Assembly (NCBI GenBank): GCA_024401055.1
Contig: JAKSLT010000020.1
Span: 1-36,583 of the forward strand
Direction of reading: 5' to 3'
Source of the DNA: Bacteroidaceae bacterium
Lineage (GTDB): Bacteria; Bacteroidota; Bacteroidia; Bacteroidales; Bacteroidaceae
Length of the DNA: 36,583 bases
Part shown: in pieces, positions 14,255 through 23,428 of the stretch
Numbering within the stretch: position 1 is the stretch's first letter
Layout: every line of letters begins with the position of its first letter
Made by a program: the position numbers and the translations under genes
The notes under the pieces: generated by a model
What the model was told of the DNA's origin: nothing
Databases searched by the model: none
The model's input: the letters and a program-made list of their open reading frames with translations, nothing else

Positions 14255-15610
14255 TTATTTCTTACGGTTGATGACGAAGGAGTAGTTGGCGTCGGCCTTG
14301 CTGGTGAAGCGCATGCTCTTTACGGCGAATCCGGAGCCTTCGAGGGTGGTGGTGTGTTCACCGATGAGGGCTTCAAGGAAAGCCTTGAGCTCGGGGATAT
14401 TGTTCATCAGGTTTTCGGAGTCCTTGTTGTTGCCTGTGAGATTGGAGAGCGTCACACCTGTCTCGGTGGCAGCGATGTCGTAGCGATAGGACACGGCCTT
14501 GCTGGAACGGCCCACCTTATAGGAGAGACTGATGTTGGCAGCCTTGCCGTTTTCGGATGTGGCAAAGGTGGCGGAGTTGAAGGTGTAGGACTTGTTGTAG
14601 GCGGGGAACCCGGTGTAGAGGCCTTCAAAGAGTTGGTCGAACTTGTTGGTGGCGGGGTTCATACGGGTGATGTTCCACACAATGCCTACGCCGGAGTCGG
14701 TGGTGAGATAGACGGGAAGGTCGCTGCTGACAAGGCCGCGGAGAAGGTTGTTGGGGTTCTCCACGCCGACGAAAGCATCGGCGGCTTCGTCGTAGATGAA
14801 CTCCTGCTCGGTCTCCTCGCCCTTGCCGATGGGAGAGCGGAAGCGGAGGCAGTACTTACCGTCGTGCTTGGTGACGAGGTAGGTCTCGAGTTCCTTGTCG
14901 ATGACTTTGTCGCCGTCGGAGGGGTAGATGTTGGGCATTTTGGCGTTCATGCCGTCAACATTGTAGGACTTGTTGCCGATGACGAGGCGCAGCTCGTTGG
15001 CACCTTCGGTGGGGAACATGGTGCGGCAGAACTCGTCAATGTCATCGATGTAGGCAGCGAAGTCGGTGCCGGCGGGCAGGCGTGTGAGGCGGTTGTAAGT
15101 GCCGCGCTTCTTGCCCTTGAGCATGGCATGCTCGGCGCCTTCCTCAAGGGAAGTGATGGTGAACTCGTAGTCACCCTCGAAGCCACGGCCGAGCTCGTCG
15201 TCCTCGGTGCCGGGGATGTCGAGGGGCTGTGAGAAGATGTGCATCACGTCGTTGCGGGTGTTGAAGGAGAGGACAGGGCCATTGTCGGTGATGACTTCCC
15301 AGATGGACGTCTCTTCCTTGTACTGGCTACCGGTGTAGGCGTTCTTGGCACCCACGGTAACTTCGTGGTTCTTGTCGAACTTGCAGGCCATGAGATAGCC
15401 GTAGCCTACGGCTTCCTCGGTGCTGTTCTGGGGATAGTATTCCATAATCCAGCCACCCTCGGAAGAGGCGAGGCGCTGGGTGTAGATGCCACTGACTTCA
15501 TTCAGACGCTCTGCGGCAGACTTGTCGAAGAGGTCGTCTTCCTCACCAACGCAGCCGGTAAGGGCGAAAGCGGAGGCGGCTATAAAAAGACTTGCTAATA
15601 TCTTGTTCAT
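14255..15610 (-). CDS. DUF4302 family lipoprotein
   Basis: A 451-residue lipoprotein: the signal peptide ends in ALTGC with lipidated Cys20. The body resembles DUF4302 (AERLNEVSGIYTQRLASSEGGW near the N-terminus, the GYLMACKFDKNHEVTV strand, then FSFNTRND-like text as LSFNTRNDVMHIFSQP). The family is found in Bacteroidetes next to SusC/SusD pairs; its biochemical role is unknown. The gene lies 26 bases after the metallohydrolase gene on the same strand and is the fourth gene of the unit that starts at SusC. It is probably an outer-membrane, surface-exposed partner of the importer, by context only. Confidence 0.88.
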   Translation of the reverse strand: MNKILASLFIAASAFALTGCVGEEDDLFDKSAAERLNEVSGIYTQRLASSEGGWIMEYYPQNSTEEAVGYGYLMACKFDKNHEVTVGAKNAYTGSQYKEETSIWEVITDNGPVLSFNTRNDVMHIFSQPLDIPGTEDDELGRGFEGDYEFTITSLEEGAEHAMLKGKKRGTYNRLTRLPAGTDFAAYIDDIDEFCRTMFPTEGANELRLVIGNKSYNVDGMNAKMPNIYPSDGDKVIDKELETYLVTKHDGKYCLRFRSPIGKGEETEQEFIYDEAADAFVGVENPNNLLRGLVSSDLPVYLTTDSGVGIVWNITRMNPATNKFDQLFEGLYTGFPAYNKSYTFNSATFATSENGKAANISLSYKVGRSSKAVSYRYDIAATETGVTLSNLTGNNKDSENLMNNIPELKAFLEALIGEHTTTLEGSGFAVKSMRFTSKADANYSFVINRKK

Positions 15611-15636
15611 AGTGTTATTCTTTGTTGGTGTGGGGG

Positions 15637-16854
15637 TTATTTCATAAGTTCTTTGAATTTATAGACCTCTTCGTTGAGGACTTCCATAAGGGTGCGGCCC
15701 TGTTCGTCACCTTCCACCTTTCTGGAGAGGCGGTTGATGAGCTTGCCGTTCTTATAGACGAAGTTGCCGTCGGCATCGGTGAGATACTGGCGCTGCTGCA
15801 CTTCGCGGCGCACATCGTCGATGCTGAAGCCGAAGCTGTCGTTGAACCACTTGCGTACGAGTTCGAGCTTCTCGAGGATAATGTCGCGACCGTTGATGCC
15901 GCTGTCGTGGAGCCACTGGATGTTGCCCTCTTCGTCGAGCACTACATGGTCGTCGGCATCGCGCTTGCAGGCTTTACGATAGATTTTGCAATCGCCGTTG
16001 TCGGTCTGCTTGAAATAGCCCACGGTGTCGATGTTGAAGGGCGTTTCCTGGGCGTTATAGAATTCAAACTCGCTGCCGTACTCTGTGTCAATGTACTCCC
16101 ACTCATAGGAGGCGGTGTTGAGCATGTCAATCCACTTGAGGGTGTCGGCGGTGATATAGGTGGAGGATACTTCCACGAGGTCCTCAGAGTAGGCACTGGA
16201 GGCATAGCTGGTGACGAAGCCGAGGCCGTTGCTGACACTGTCGGGAACGTCGGACCAACCCATGGCGTTGTAGTGGCCGGAGGAGATGAGGTTGAATGCA
16301 GAGGGGTGGAGTTTGGTCTGGTCAAGGATGTGGCCGAACTCGTGGTGCATGGTGTGGAAGAAATACTTGTTCATGTAGTCGATGTTGTTTTCATCGAGTT
16401 CGTCGGCACCGTAGAGGGTGATTTTGATGCCGCCTTCTGCCACACCGAGGGTCTCTGTGCCCTGAGTGGGGTTGTAACTCTTTGAACCGATGACATGGAT
16501 GATGCGGGGGCTGTTTTCCTTGAGGAATTCTACGCCGGCGTATTTCTCATAGACGTCATACCAGAGGTACTTGGAGAGAGTGGCGAGCTTCACGCTCTTC
16601 TCGTAGCTGGCAGGGGTGAGGTTCTTGGCCATATCGGAGCCTACGTCTTCCATCTTGTAGATGAAGCGCACGTTGTAAGGGTCAAGGAAGTTGGCCTTCA
16701 CAAAAGTGTCGAGGGGGAAGGTAATGGCTGTGCGGTCGAGGGGGTACTCGGTGGTGTCGAAGATGGAGGGACCCAGGTCGTCGTCGCTGCACGATACGAA
16801 GCCTGTCACCATAGCGACCATTGCCAGAAGCACTATTCTATATGTTGCTTTCAT
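15637..16854 (-). CDS. Substrate import-associated zinc metallohydrolase lipoprotein
   Basis: A 405-residue lipoprotein with the lipobox GFVSC (Cys22) followed by SDDD, a typical surface-export signal in Bacteroidetes. HEFGH at 171-175 (preceded by FFHTMH) is an HExxH zinc site; further acidic residues in YSEDLVEVSSTYI may supply a third ligand. It fits the family of HExxH lipoproteins coded next to TonB-linked SusC/SusD importers. Such proteins probably hydrolyse a peptide or other bond in the substrate at the cell surface; the substrate is not known. It sits 42 bases after susD and 26 before the DUF4302 gene. Residues before the catalytic motif match no other peptidase I recognise. Confidence 0.88.
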   Translation of the reverse strand: MKATYRIVLLAMVAMVTGFVSCSDDDLGPSIFDTTEYPLDRTAITFPLDTFVKANFLDPYNVRFIYKMEDVGSDMAKNLTPASYEKSVKLATLSKYLWYDVYEKYAGVEFLKENSPRIIHVIGSKSYNPTQGTETLGVAEGGIKITLYGADELDENNIDYMNKYFFHTMHHEFGHILDQTKLHPSAFNLISSGHYNAMGWSDVPDSVSNGLGFVTSYASSAYSEDLVEVSSTYITADTLKWIDMLNTASYEWEYIDTEYGSEFEFYNAQETPFNIDTVGYFKQTDNGDCKIYRKACKRDADDHVVLDEEGNIQWLHDSGINGRDIILEKLELVRKWFNDSFGFSIDDVRREVQQRQYLTDADGNFVYKNGKLINRLSRKVEGDEQGRTLMEVLNEEVYKFKELMK

Positions 16855-16896
16855 AATTCTATCTTTTATTAGATTAATGTGAGCCTGAGTCTCTTA

Positions 16897-18666
16897 TTAT
16901 TTGGATTTATAGACGAAGGCGTTCTTATTGAGCGTCATCTTGCTGGTGGCGGGGTCGTCTTGCACGGTGTTGCGGGACTTCTCCAGACCGGAAGCGATGC
17001 TCTCCCAGGGGAGTTCGAGGGCGCGGACGTCAGAAGAGGCTTCAGAGATGTAGAGATCGCTACGGAGGCCCATAGTGTGCTTGTAGGTGAGGCCCCAGCG
17101 CTTGAGGTCGAAGAAGCGGAGACCCTCGAAGGATGTCTCGTAGCGACGGATGTCATTGACGCAGTTCATATAGGGAACGGCATCTTCGGGCACTACGAAG
17201 GAGGGGCTGACCTGGGAAGTCCAAGTCGTCCAGTCAGGAAGGGCGTTGGGCGTGGAGCCCTTGCTGTAGTAGGAGATGATGCTCTCTTCGGTCATGGGGA
17301 TAACGTTCTTGTTGTAGGCCATCTTGTCCTTTTCGCAGAAGCTGTCGTAAGCGGAGTTCCAGTAGAGCATGATGTCCTGTGCGCCTTCGGAGCACTGCCC
17401 CGTCATAATCTTGGCCTCGGCACGCTCGAGAAGGAGCTCGCTGCAGGTGAAGAGGCGCTGCACGATGTGGGGATAGCCGATGCCGGCAATCTTGTCGGTG
17501 TATTCGAATTCCTCACCGATCTTGGAGCTGAAGAAACCATAGTCGCTGGAGGAACTGCTGAAGAGCATGCCGCAGACGATGGCTTGGGGCGGGCAGATGA
17601 AACCGGACCAGAAGGGGCAGCGGGTGCGTACCATAAGGGACTCCTGACACTTGTCACCGGCGTATGAATAACGATAGCCGAAGACCATGCGCTGGAGGAT
17701 GGAGTTGGTGCAGAGGAGCATGATGTTGTTGTCGGCTTCGGGGTCCTGCCATACATGGGCGAAGTCGTCGAGGTAGGTGCAGCCTTCGAACTTGCTGTAG
17801 TCGAGGAGCATGCCTGCGGTGCGCTCGTCATTGGTGCCGAGCACGGCGTTGGCGTGTTCTATCACCTTGTCGTACTGACGGGTGTAGAGATAGAAGCGGG
17901 CTGCGAAGGCGTGGGCGGCGTTCACGTTGAAGTGATACTTTGTGGCGATGCCGTAGTTGAGGTCGTTGACGTCCTGAAGGCCGTCTTCGAGGTCTTTCTG
18001 GATGCTCTTGTAGAGGTCGGCCACATTGCCGCGCTCGTACTTCACGATGAGCTCGGTCTCAGGCTCGGTGACGTAGGGAAGGCCGATGTCCTTCTTGCTG
18101 AGCGTCTCGTCCTTGTAGGGCTGGCAGAAGAGGTTGGCGGCGATGAAGTGGTTGTAGGCGCGGAGGAGCTTGCCTTCGGCGCGGGCTGCACGGAGCTTGG
18201 CGCTGAGGGTGTGCCCGGCGGCTTCCCACTCGTTGATAGCCTTGATAGCGTAGTTGCAGGTGGCCACGGAACTCCAGATGCTGCTCCACATCATGCCGGG
18301 AGAGTCATAGTCGCTGTATGTGGCGCTTGCGGCGGGCTCGAAACGGAAGAGCTCGTCGTTGTACTTGGCGTAGCTGCCGTAGTTGTAGTGGGTTAAAATC
18401 TGCTTGTCGTTAGGGTTGGAGGGCAGATGGGGGCACTGATTGTCCACCATGTTGTCGGCGGAGAGCTCGGCAATCCACATGTAGTTGCCGGAGGGGTAAG
18501 CTGTGTTGAGCAGCATCACAATCTTTTCCTCATCCTTCTCGCTGTTTATCTTTATCTCCGTGCGCTCGTCGGCAGGCTGATCCAGAAAGTCGGAGCAGGA
18601 GGTCAGAGAGAAGAGGCCCAAGACTGCATATAATATATAATATGTGTGCTTCATGATTTCTTTCAT
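16897..18666 (-). CDS. SusD/RagB family nutrient-binding outer-membrane lipoprotein
   Basis: A 589-residue surface lipoprotein with the lipobox SLTSC (Cys24) and the SusD-type beginning SDFLDQPADERTEI. It is built from helical repeats, including an ARAEGKLLRAYNHFIAANLF region (TPR-like), and ends with the RagB/SusD C-terminal pattern RRYETSFEGLRFFDLKRWGL. SusD proteins cap the SusC barrel and capture substrate. The start is either 18666 or the ATG at 18654 (MKHTYYILY); both leave a working signal peptide. It begins three bases after the SusC stop if 18666 is used, so the two are co-transcribed. The substrate class cannot be told, but the absence of glycoside hydrolases and the presence of an HExxH enzyme argue against a simple glycan locus. 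Confidence 0.95.
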   Translation of the reverse strand: MKEIMKHTYYILYAVLGLFSLTSCSDFLDQPADERTEIKINSEKDEEKIVMLLNTAYPSGNYMWIAELSADNMVDNQCPHLPSNPNDKQILTHYNYGSYAKYNDELFRFEPAASATYSDYDSPGMMWSSIWSSVATCNYAIKAINEWEAAGHTLSAKLRAARAEGKLLRAYNHFIAANLFCQPYKDETLSKKDIGLPYVTEPETELIVKYERGNVADLYKSIQKDLEDGLQDVNDLNYGIATKYHFNVNAAHAFAARFYLYTRQYDKVIEHANAVLGTNDERTAGMLLDYSKFEGCTYLDDFAHVWQDPEADNNIMLLCTNSILQRMVFGYRYSYAGDKCQESLMVRTRCPFWSGFICPPQAIVCGMLFSSSSSDYGFFSSKIGEEFEYTDKIAGIGYPHIVQRLFTCSELLLERAEAKIMTGQCSEGAQDIMLYWNSAYDSFCEKDKMAYNKNVIPMTEESIISYYSKGSTPNALPDWTTWTSQVSPSFVVPEDAVPYMNCVNDIRRYETSFEGLRFFDLKRWGLTYKHTMGLRSDLYISEASSDVRALELPWESIASGLEKSRNTVQDDPATSKMTLNKNAFVYKSK

Positions 18667-18669
18667 TTT

Positions 18670-21600
18670 TTAGAGGCTGAGACGGATTGTGAATGTGAAC
18701 TGCTTGGAGAGGGGCTGAGCTACACCGCCGGAGTTGATGAACTCGGGATCCTGTCCGTTGAGTTTCTTGTCAGCATAGAGCAGCCAGAGGTTGGTGGCGT
18801 CAATTTTGAAGGAGAGGCCGTTGATGTGAGCCTTGGCGAGGGGTTCCTTGGGCACTTCGTAGGTGAGGGAGATGTCCTTCATGCGGATGAAGCCGCCGTT
18901 GGCCACACGCTCGGTGCTGTAGTTGTAAGCGTTGTAGGCGTAACCCAGATAGTTGTCGTTATACACCTGACGGCGTGAAGCGATGGTGGGAACGTTGGTA
19001 ATCTTTTCGTCGCCGGGGATGACCCAACGGTTCTTGAAGTCCTTGGGCATGGCGGTCTGGTCGCTATAGGAAGCGCTGAAGACGGGGTCCAGGCGGAGCT
19101 TGTTGCCGAAGGCGTAGGTGAAGAAGACGTTCAGACGCCAGTTTCTCCAGCGAATCATGTTGTTGAGGCCGCCGGTGAAGGTGGGGTCGATGGGGCCTTC
19201 ATACTTCAGGAAGTCGAGCTTCTCGTATTCCTGGAAGTTGATGTTGGTGGAGGTCACCTCGCCGTCCTCGTTGATGATCATAGGCACACCTTCGTCGCTC
19301 AATCCTACGAAAGGAATGGAGAACAGGGCGCGCTGGGGATAGCCTTGGCGGGCATAGCCGCTGGTGCTGACGAGGTCGATGACGCGAGAGGTGGAGAGGA
19401 GGTCGGTAATCTCAGTGCGAGCATAGGAAATGGTGAAGTCGGTAGTCCAGTCCCAATCCTTGCGCTGGATGTTGTGAGAGGTCAGGGTGCCCTCGAAGCC
19501 GTTGGACTTCATCTTGGCCACGTTACCGAACTTGCGCACTTCACCGCCAAGACCCTGCGTGTTGCAGTAGCCCATGAGGTCGAAGTTGTTACGCCAGTAG
19601 ATATCGGTGACGAGGTTCAAGCGGTTGTCAAGGAAGCCGAGGTCGATACCGACGTTATACTCATATTTCTTCTCGTAGGTCAGGTCAGAGTTGCCGTTCT
19701 GGGAGAGGTTGATACCGGTCTGCTGCATTTCGCCCTGAGGACGCCATACGATGCCGGAGTAGAAGATGGGGTTGTAGTTGGAGGCAGTGGTCTGCTCACC
19801 GGTCAGGGAGTAAGAGAAACGCAGGGTGGCGTGGGAGAACTTGTTGTCAGTGTCGTTCATCCATCCGCGGAACCAGTCTTCTTCGTGGGCATTCCATGCA
19901 CCGCTGATGTTGTAGGTGGGGAGCCAACGGCTGGAGGCACCCTTACCCAGCTGGTTGGAGCCGTCGTAGCGGCCGGTTACCGTTACGGTGTAGCGGCCTC
20001 TGTAGGAGTAACTGGAGTTGAGCACGAAAGCCATGCGGCGGTTCCAACTGCGGGCAAAGCCGTTGAGGACGGTGCCCTCTTCCTTGGCCTGCTTGAAGAA
20101 CTGCGGGGTGATTACCACGAGGCGGCCGTTGTTGTAGTCCACGCCGTAGGTGTTGTTTTCAAGGGCGTCGTAGTCGGCCTTGTTGGCTTCCATGGCACCG
20201 AACACGTTGAAGATATGGGTGTCGTTCCATACGTGGTTGTACGTCACGCTGCCACGGAAGTCGAGCTGCGTCACGGAGTTCTTGTTCAGCGTGTGGATAC
20301 CGCCCTCGGGCATTACACTGATAGGCAGTGCATTGGTCACGTCGGGGTCGGTGTAGAGGTAGGTGTTGGCGTTCATGATGTTGGGATCGTCCACACCGGC
20401 GCGGTAGGCGTTAGCCTGGTTGGAGTTGTTCAGCACGAAGTGCTCGCGGTTGGAGTGGTTTGTACGGTAGGAGCCCAACAGGTTAATCTCAAGGCCCTGG
20501 ATGGGCTTGTAGGAGAGTTCGCCCTGGAACTTGATGTCCATCACTTTCACGTCAATGTAGTTGTTGTCCAACTCGTCAAAGATATTGAAGTCGGCGTAGT
20601 TACGCTTATAGACGGCGTTGGGGTCCATCGTGCGGGAGGTGTTCAGACAGTAGCTGAAGGGGTTGATGTCGAAGTCGCGGCTCACGGCGCCGGAAACGAC
20701 GTCCACGCTCTGGTTCAGCGTGCCGGGAGCTTGCTGGTCACGGTAGCTGCCGTTGGTGCGCAGGGTGATGGTGAGGTTCTTCAGCAGGTTGTAGGAAGCG
20801 TTCACATTGGCCGTGTAGCGCTGCACCTTGGAGTCTTTGCTCCATCCCGGGTCGTTCATCACGGAGAGAGAGGCATATACGTTAGCCTTGTCTGTGCCGG
20901 CGGAGATGCTGACGGCGTGGTTCTGCATGATATTGTTGCGGAACAGCATGTCAAACCAGTTGGTATTGCGCATTTCGGCCTGCTGCAGGTAGGCGTTCAT
21001 GGCTGCCTCGGTGTAGGGCAGGCCAAACTGTCCGGTGGTGGCGTTGTACTGATCCATGAGGTTATACATCTTGCCGTAGATACCGGAGGAAGAACTGTTG
21101 GCCAGAGAGGAGAATTCCATCCAGCCTTTGGCGGCCATTTCCTTATAGATACTCATCTGTTCCTGAGAGTTACAGATGTTGTACTGAGCATAGGAGGGCT
21201 TCATGCGGTAGGTCAGTTCGCCGGTGTAGCTGATCTGGCTGTGGCCGGCACGGCCTTTCTTTGTGGTCACAACGATCACACCGGCCATGGCGCGGGCACC
21301 ATAGACGGAGGTGGCGGAACCGTCTTTCAGCACCTGGAAACTCTCGATGTCATCAGCGTTGAGGCCTGCAATGGCATTGGAGATGAGGGTCTCGGCGTCA
21401 CCGGAGGAGAGGTCGTCGGCGCTCACGGCTACGGCGTCTTCCAATATCACGCCGTCCACAACCCACAGGGGGCTGGAGGAACCGTAGATGGAGGTGGCGC
21501 CACGCACGCGGATTTTCGGTGCCGTACCGAAGGTGCTGCTGACGTTCTGCATACTTACGCCTGCCACGTGACCTTCAAGGGCGCGGCTCACGTCGGGCAC

Positions 21601-21996
21601 ACCGTCGAGCTTTACCTTGTCCATGTCCACTTTGGTGGTAGAGCCTGTCATCAGGCGCTTGTCCACCTTTGTCATACCCAAGGCTACGGCTTCGCCAATT
21701 TCGTGGCTGCTAATCTTCATCACGATTTTCACGCCGTCTTGAACGGCAGCGGACGTGGGTTGCAGACCAACGTAGGTTACTTCAAGTTTCTTTGCCGATG
21801 CAGGCACGTTCTTAATGACGAACGCACCCTTCTCATCGGTGCTCGCGCCCTTTGTGGTGCCGGAGATTTTTACGTTGGCGCCGATGACGGGGAGGCCATC
21901 TTCGTCCACGACAGTACCTGACACATCCCTCTGGGCGGTTGCAATGCCTGCACCAAATAACAAGCATGCGAAGAGGAGCACTAGTTTTTTGTACAT
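18670..21996 (-). CDS. SusC/RagA family TonB-linked outer-membrane transporter
   Basis: An 1108-residue barrel protein with a signal peptide (MYKKLVLLFACLLFGAGIATA). Residues about 23-95 form the N-terminal carboxypeptidase-regulatory-like domain (VSGTVVDEDGLPVIGANVKI). The plug has VSRALEGHVAGVSM, IRVRGATSIYG, PLWVVDGVIL and the SusC signature YGARAMAGVIVVTTKKG. The rest is the 22-strand barrel, ending in FTFTIRLSL with a terminal aromatic/leucine pattern. It imports large substrates using TonB energy together with SusD. It is the first gene of a five-gene run and has a promoter candidate at 22075-22109. No ECF sigma or anti-sigma gene is in the window, so regulation is not local. Confidence 0.97.
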   Translation of the reverse strand: MYKKLVLLFACLLFGAGIATAQRDVSGTVVDEDGLPVIGANVKISGTTKGASTDEKGAFVIKNVPASAKKLEVTYVGLQPTSAAVQDGVKIVMKISSHEIGEAVALGMTKVDKRLMTGSTTKVDMDKVKLDGVPDVSRALEGHVAGVSMQNVSSTFGTAPKIRVRGATSIYGSSSPLWVVDGVILEDAVAVSADDLSSGDAETLISNAIAGLNADDIESFQVLKDGSATSVYGARAMAGVIVVTTKKGRAGHSQISYTGELTYRMKPSYAQYNICNSQEQMSIYKEMAAKGWMEFSSLANSSSSGIYGKMYNLMDQYNATTGQFGLPYTEAAMNAYLQQAEMRNTNWFDMLFRNNIMQNHAVSISAGTDKANVYASLSVMNDPGWSKDSKVQRYTANVNASYNLLKNLTITLRTNGSYRDQQAPGTLNQSVDVVSGAVSRDFDINPFSYCLNTSRTMDPNAVYKRNYADFNIFDELDNNYIDVKVMDIKFQGELSYKPIQGLEINLLGSYRTNHSNREHFVLNNSNQANAYRAGVDDPNIMNANTYLYTDPDVTNALPISVMPEGGIHTLNKNSVTQLDFRGSVTYNHVWNDTHIFNVFGAMEANKADYDALENNTYGVDYNNGRLVVITPQFFKQAKEEGTVLNGFARSWNRRMAFVLNSSYSYRGRYTVTVTGRYDGSNQLGKGASSRWLPTYNISGAWNAHEEDWFRGWMNDTDNKFSHATLRFSYSLTGEQTTASNYNPIFYSGIVWRPQGEMQQTGINLSQNGNSDLTYEKKYEYNVGIDLGFLDNRLNLVTDIYWRNNFDLMGYCNTQGLGGEVRKFGNVAKMKSNGFEGTLTSHNIQRKDWDWTTDFTISYARTEITDLLSTSRVIDLVSTSGYARQGYPQRALFSIPFVGLSDEGVPMIINEDGEVTSTNINFQEYEKLDFLKYEGPIDPTFTGGLNNMIRWRNWRLNVFFTYAFGNKLRLDPVFSASYSDQTAMPKDFKNRWVIPGDEKITNVPTIASRRQVYNDNYLGYAYNAYNYSTERVANGGFIRMKDISLTYEVPKEPLAKAHINGLSFKIDATNLWLLYADKKLNGQDPEFINSGGVAQPLSKQFTFTIRLSL

Positions 21997-22074
21997 ATCA
22001 GATTTTTATTATTTATTATTGTATTCTTTATGTGTGTAAGCGCGGAGGCGTGCTTAAGGCATACTAATTGCAGG

Positions 22075-22109
22075 CAAAGTTACGCAAAAAATTTCAAATT
22101 GCTACAAAA
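22075..22109 (-). promoter_or_regulatory. Promoter candidate of the SusC operon
   Basis: On the minus strand TTTTG (22105-22109) is followed after 22 bases by TAACTTTG (22075-22082), a full match to the -7 box with slightly long spacing. The leader would be about 70 bases. Confidence 0.6.
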
Positions 22110-22115
22110 GAAACG

Positions 22116-22152
22116 AAAAAGTGACCTTCTCGTGAAGAAAAGGTCACTTTTT
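22116..22152 (-). terminator. Terminator downstream of tdh
   Basis: AAAAAGTGACCTT (22116-22128) and AAGGTCACTTTTT (22140-22152) are perfect 13-base inverted copies ending in a T run on either strand. It separates tdh from the SusC operon. Confidence 0.85.
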
Positions 22153-22203
22153 GTATTGTCGACTTGCGTATTTCCGCAGAAAAGTCTCTTTGTGCGGATT
22201 TTC

Positions 22204-23157
22204 TTACAGAAGCTTCTCGGAGAGTTTCTGCAGCATGTGCTTGGTCATCTTCTGCAGGTCGTATTCGGGCTTCCAGCCCCACTCGGCGCGGGCGCAGGAG
22301 TCGTCGAGGCTGTCGGGCCAGCTGGTGGCGATGCTCTTCTTCAGCTCGTCCACCTGGTACTCCATCTCGAAGTCGGGCTTCTCGGCCTTGATGGCGGCGA
22401 AGATTTCGCCCGGCTCGAAGCTCATGGCGGCAATGTTGAAGCCATTGCGGTGTATGAGCTTCGCAGGGTCGGCTTCCATCAGCTGCACGCAGGCGTGGAG
22501 GGCGTCGGGCATATACATCATGTCCATATATACGCCCTGGGGGATGGGGCAGATGAACTTCTCGCCCTTCACGGCGCTGTAGTAGATGTCCACGGCGTAG
22601 TCGGTGGTGCCGCCGCCCGGAGGCGTGACGTAGCTGATGAGGCCGGGGAAGCGTACTGAGCGGGTATCAACGCCGTACTTGATGAAATAGTAGTCGCTGA
22701 GGAGTTCCGTGGTCACCTTGCTCACGCCGTAGATGGTGCGGGGGCGCTGCACGGTGTCCTGAGGCGTCTTCACGGGAGGCGTGCCGGGGCCGAAGCTGCC
22801 GATGCTGCTGGGCGTGAACACGGCGCAGCCGTTCTCGCGGGCCACTTCCAGCACGTTCCACAGGCCGTCGATACCAATCTTCCAGGCCAGTTTGGGCTTA
22901 CCTTCGGCCACCACGCTGAGCAGGGCGGCGAGGTTGAAGATGGAGTCGATATTGTGTTTCTTCACTACAGCGGCGATGGCCTCGGGGTCGGTTACGTCGC
23001 AGATTTCGGCGGGTCCGCTCTCCAGCAGTATACCTTTGGGTGCAGCGCTGGGGATGTAGCCGCACACTACGTGGTCGTTGCCGTAGATGCCGCGCAGTGT
23101 CATGGTGAGCTCACTGCCTATCTGGCCAGTGGCTCCGATGATGAGGATGTTTTTCAT
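22204..23157 (-). CDS. tdh: L-threonine 3-dehydrogenase, SDR (NAD-epimerase-like) type
   Basis: A 317-residue extended-SDR protein that oxidises threonine to 2-amino-3-ketobutyrate with NAD. GATGQIG at 8-14 binds the dinucleotide; the catalytic pair is Tyr143/Lys147 in YGVSK, with SSIGSFGP upstream supplying the Ser. RFPGLIS followed by PPGGGTTDYAVDI is characteristic of the short-chain threonine dehydrogenases (animal and Flavobacterium type), not the zinc-dependent E. coli Tdh. The assignment is strongly supported by the upstream kbl, whose product consumes the unstable intermediate. The gap between them (271 bases) is filled by a large inverted-repeat element. The symbol is functional; this is not homologous to E. 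coli tdh. Confidence 0.93.
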   Translation of the reverse strand: MKNILIIGATGQIGSELTMTLRGIYGNDHVVCGYIPSAAPKGILLESGPAEICDVTDPEAIAAVVKKHNIDSIFNLAALLSVVAEGKPKLAWKIGIDGLWNVLEVARENGCAVFTPSSIGSFGPGTPPVKTPQDTVQRPRTIYGVSKVTTELLSDYYFIKYGVDTRSVRFPGLISYVTPPGGGTTDYAVDIYYSAVKGEKFICPIPQGVYMDMMYMPDALHACVQLMEADPAKLIHRNGFNIAAMSFEPGEIFAAIKAEKPDFEMEYQVDELKKSIATSWPDSLDDSCARAEWGWKPEYDLQKMTKHMLQKLSEKLL

Positions 23158-23163
23158 AATTAA

Positions 23164-23427
23164 AGCCCCACCTCGTCAGCGGCACCCGCCGCTGCCACCC
23201 CTCCCCCATAGGGAGGGGAATAATGTCCTAAAGTTTAGGAACGGAGTGGGTAGTTTTTTGTTTGTTATGTCCTGTTGTTTTGTGAAATTTACCACTGTTC
23301 TTATGGCTTTGTCGTCAGGTGCAGATTTTTCTAATCTCTTTCTGACGTGCGGCCGTCCTTTAGTGGTATATTCCCCTCCCTATGGGGGAGGGGTGGCAGC
23401 GGCGGGTGCCGCTGACGGAGGGGGGCT
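23164..23427. repeat. MITE-like element with 59-base inverted ends, between kbl and tdh
   Basis: The left end, 23164-23222, and the right end, 23369-23427, are inverted copies with three mismatches in 59 bases. They begin AGCCCC and contain GTCAGCGGCACCCGCCGC and CCCTCCCCCATAGGGAGGGG. The 146-base centre has no gene and starts with the palindrome TCCTAAAGTTTAGGA. No clear target-site duplication is seen. The right end lies one base from the kbl stop codon. Confidence 0.88.
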
Positions 23428-23428
23428 G

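Noticed and set aside
19345-21921. Very long open frame on the plus strand opposite the SusC gene (and similar ones opposite gyrB, at 33574-35673, and speA, at 1888-3837)
   Set aside because: The translations are Val/Gly/Ala/His-rich with no family features, and lie exactly opposite well-identified genes. GC-rich codon use removes stops from the antisense frame.
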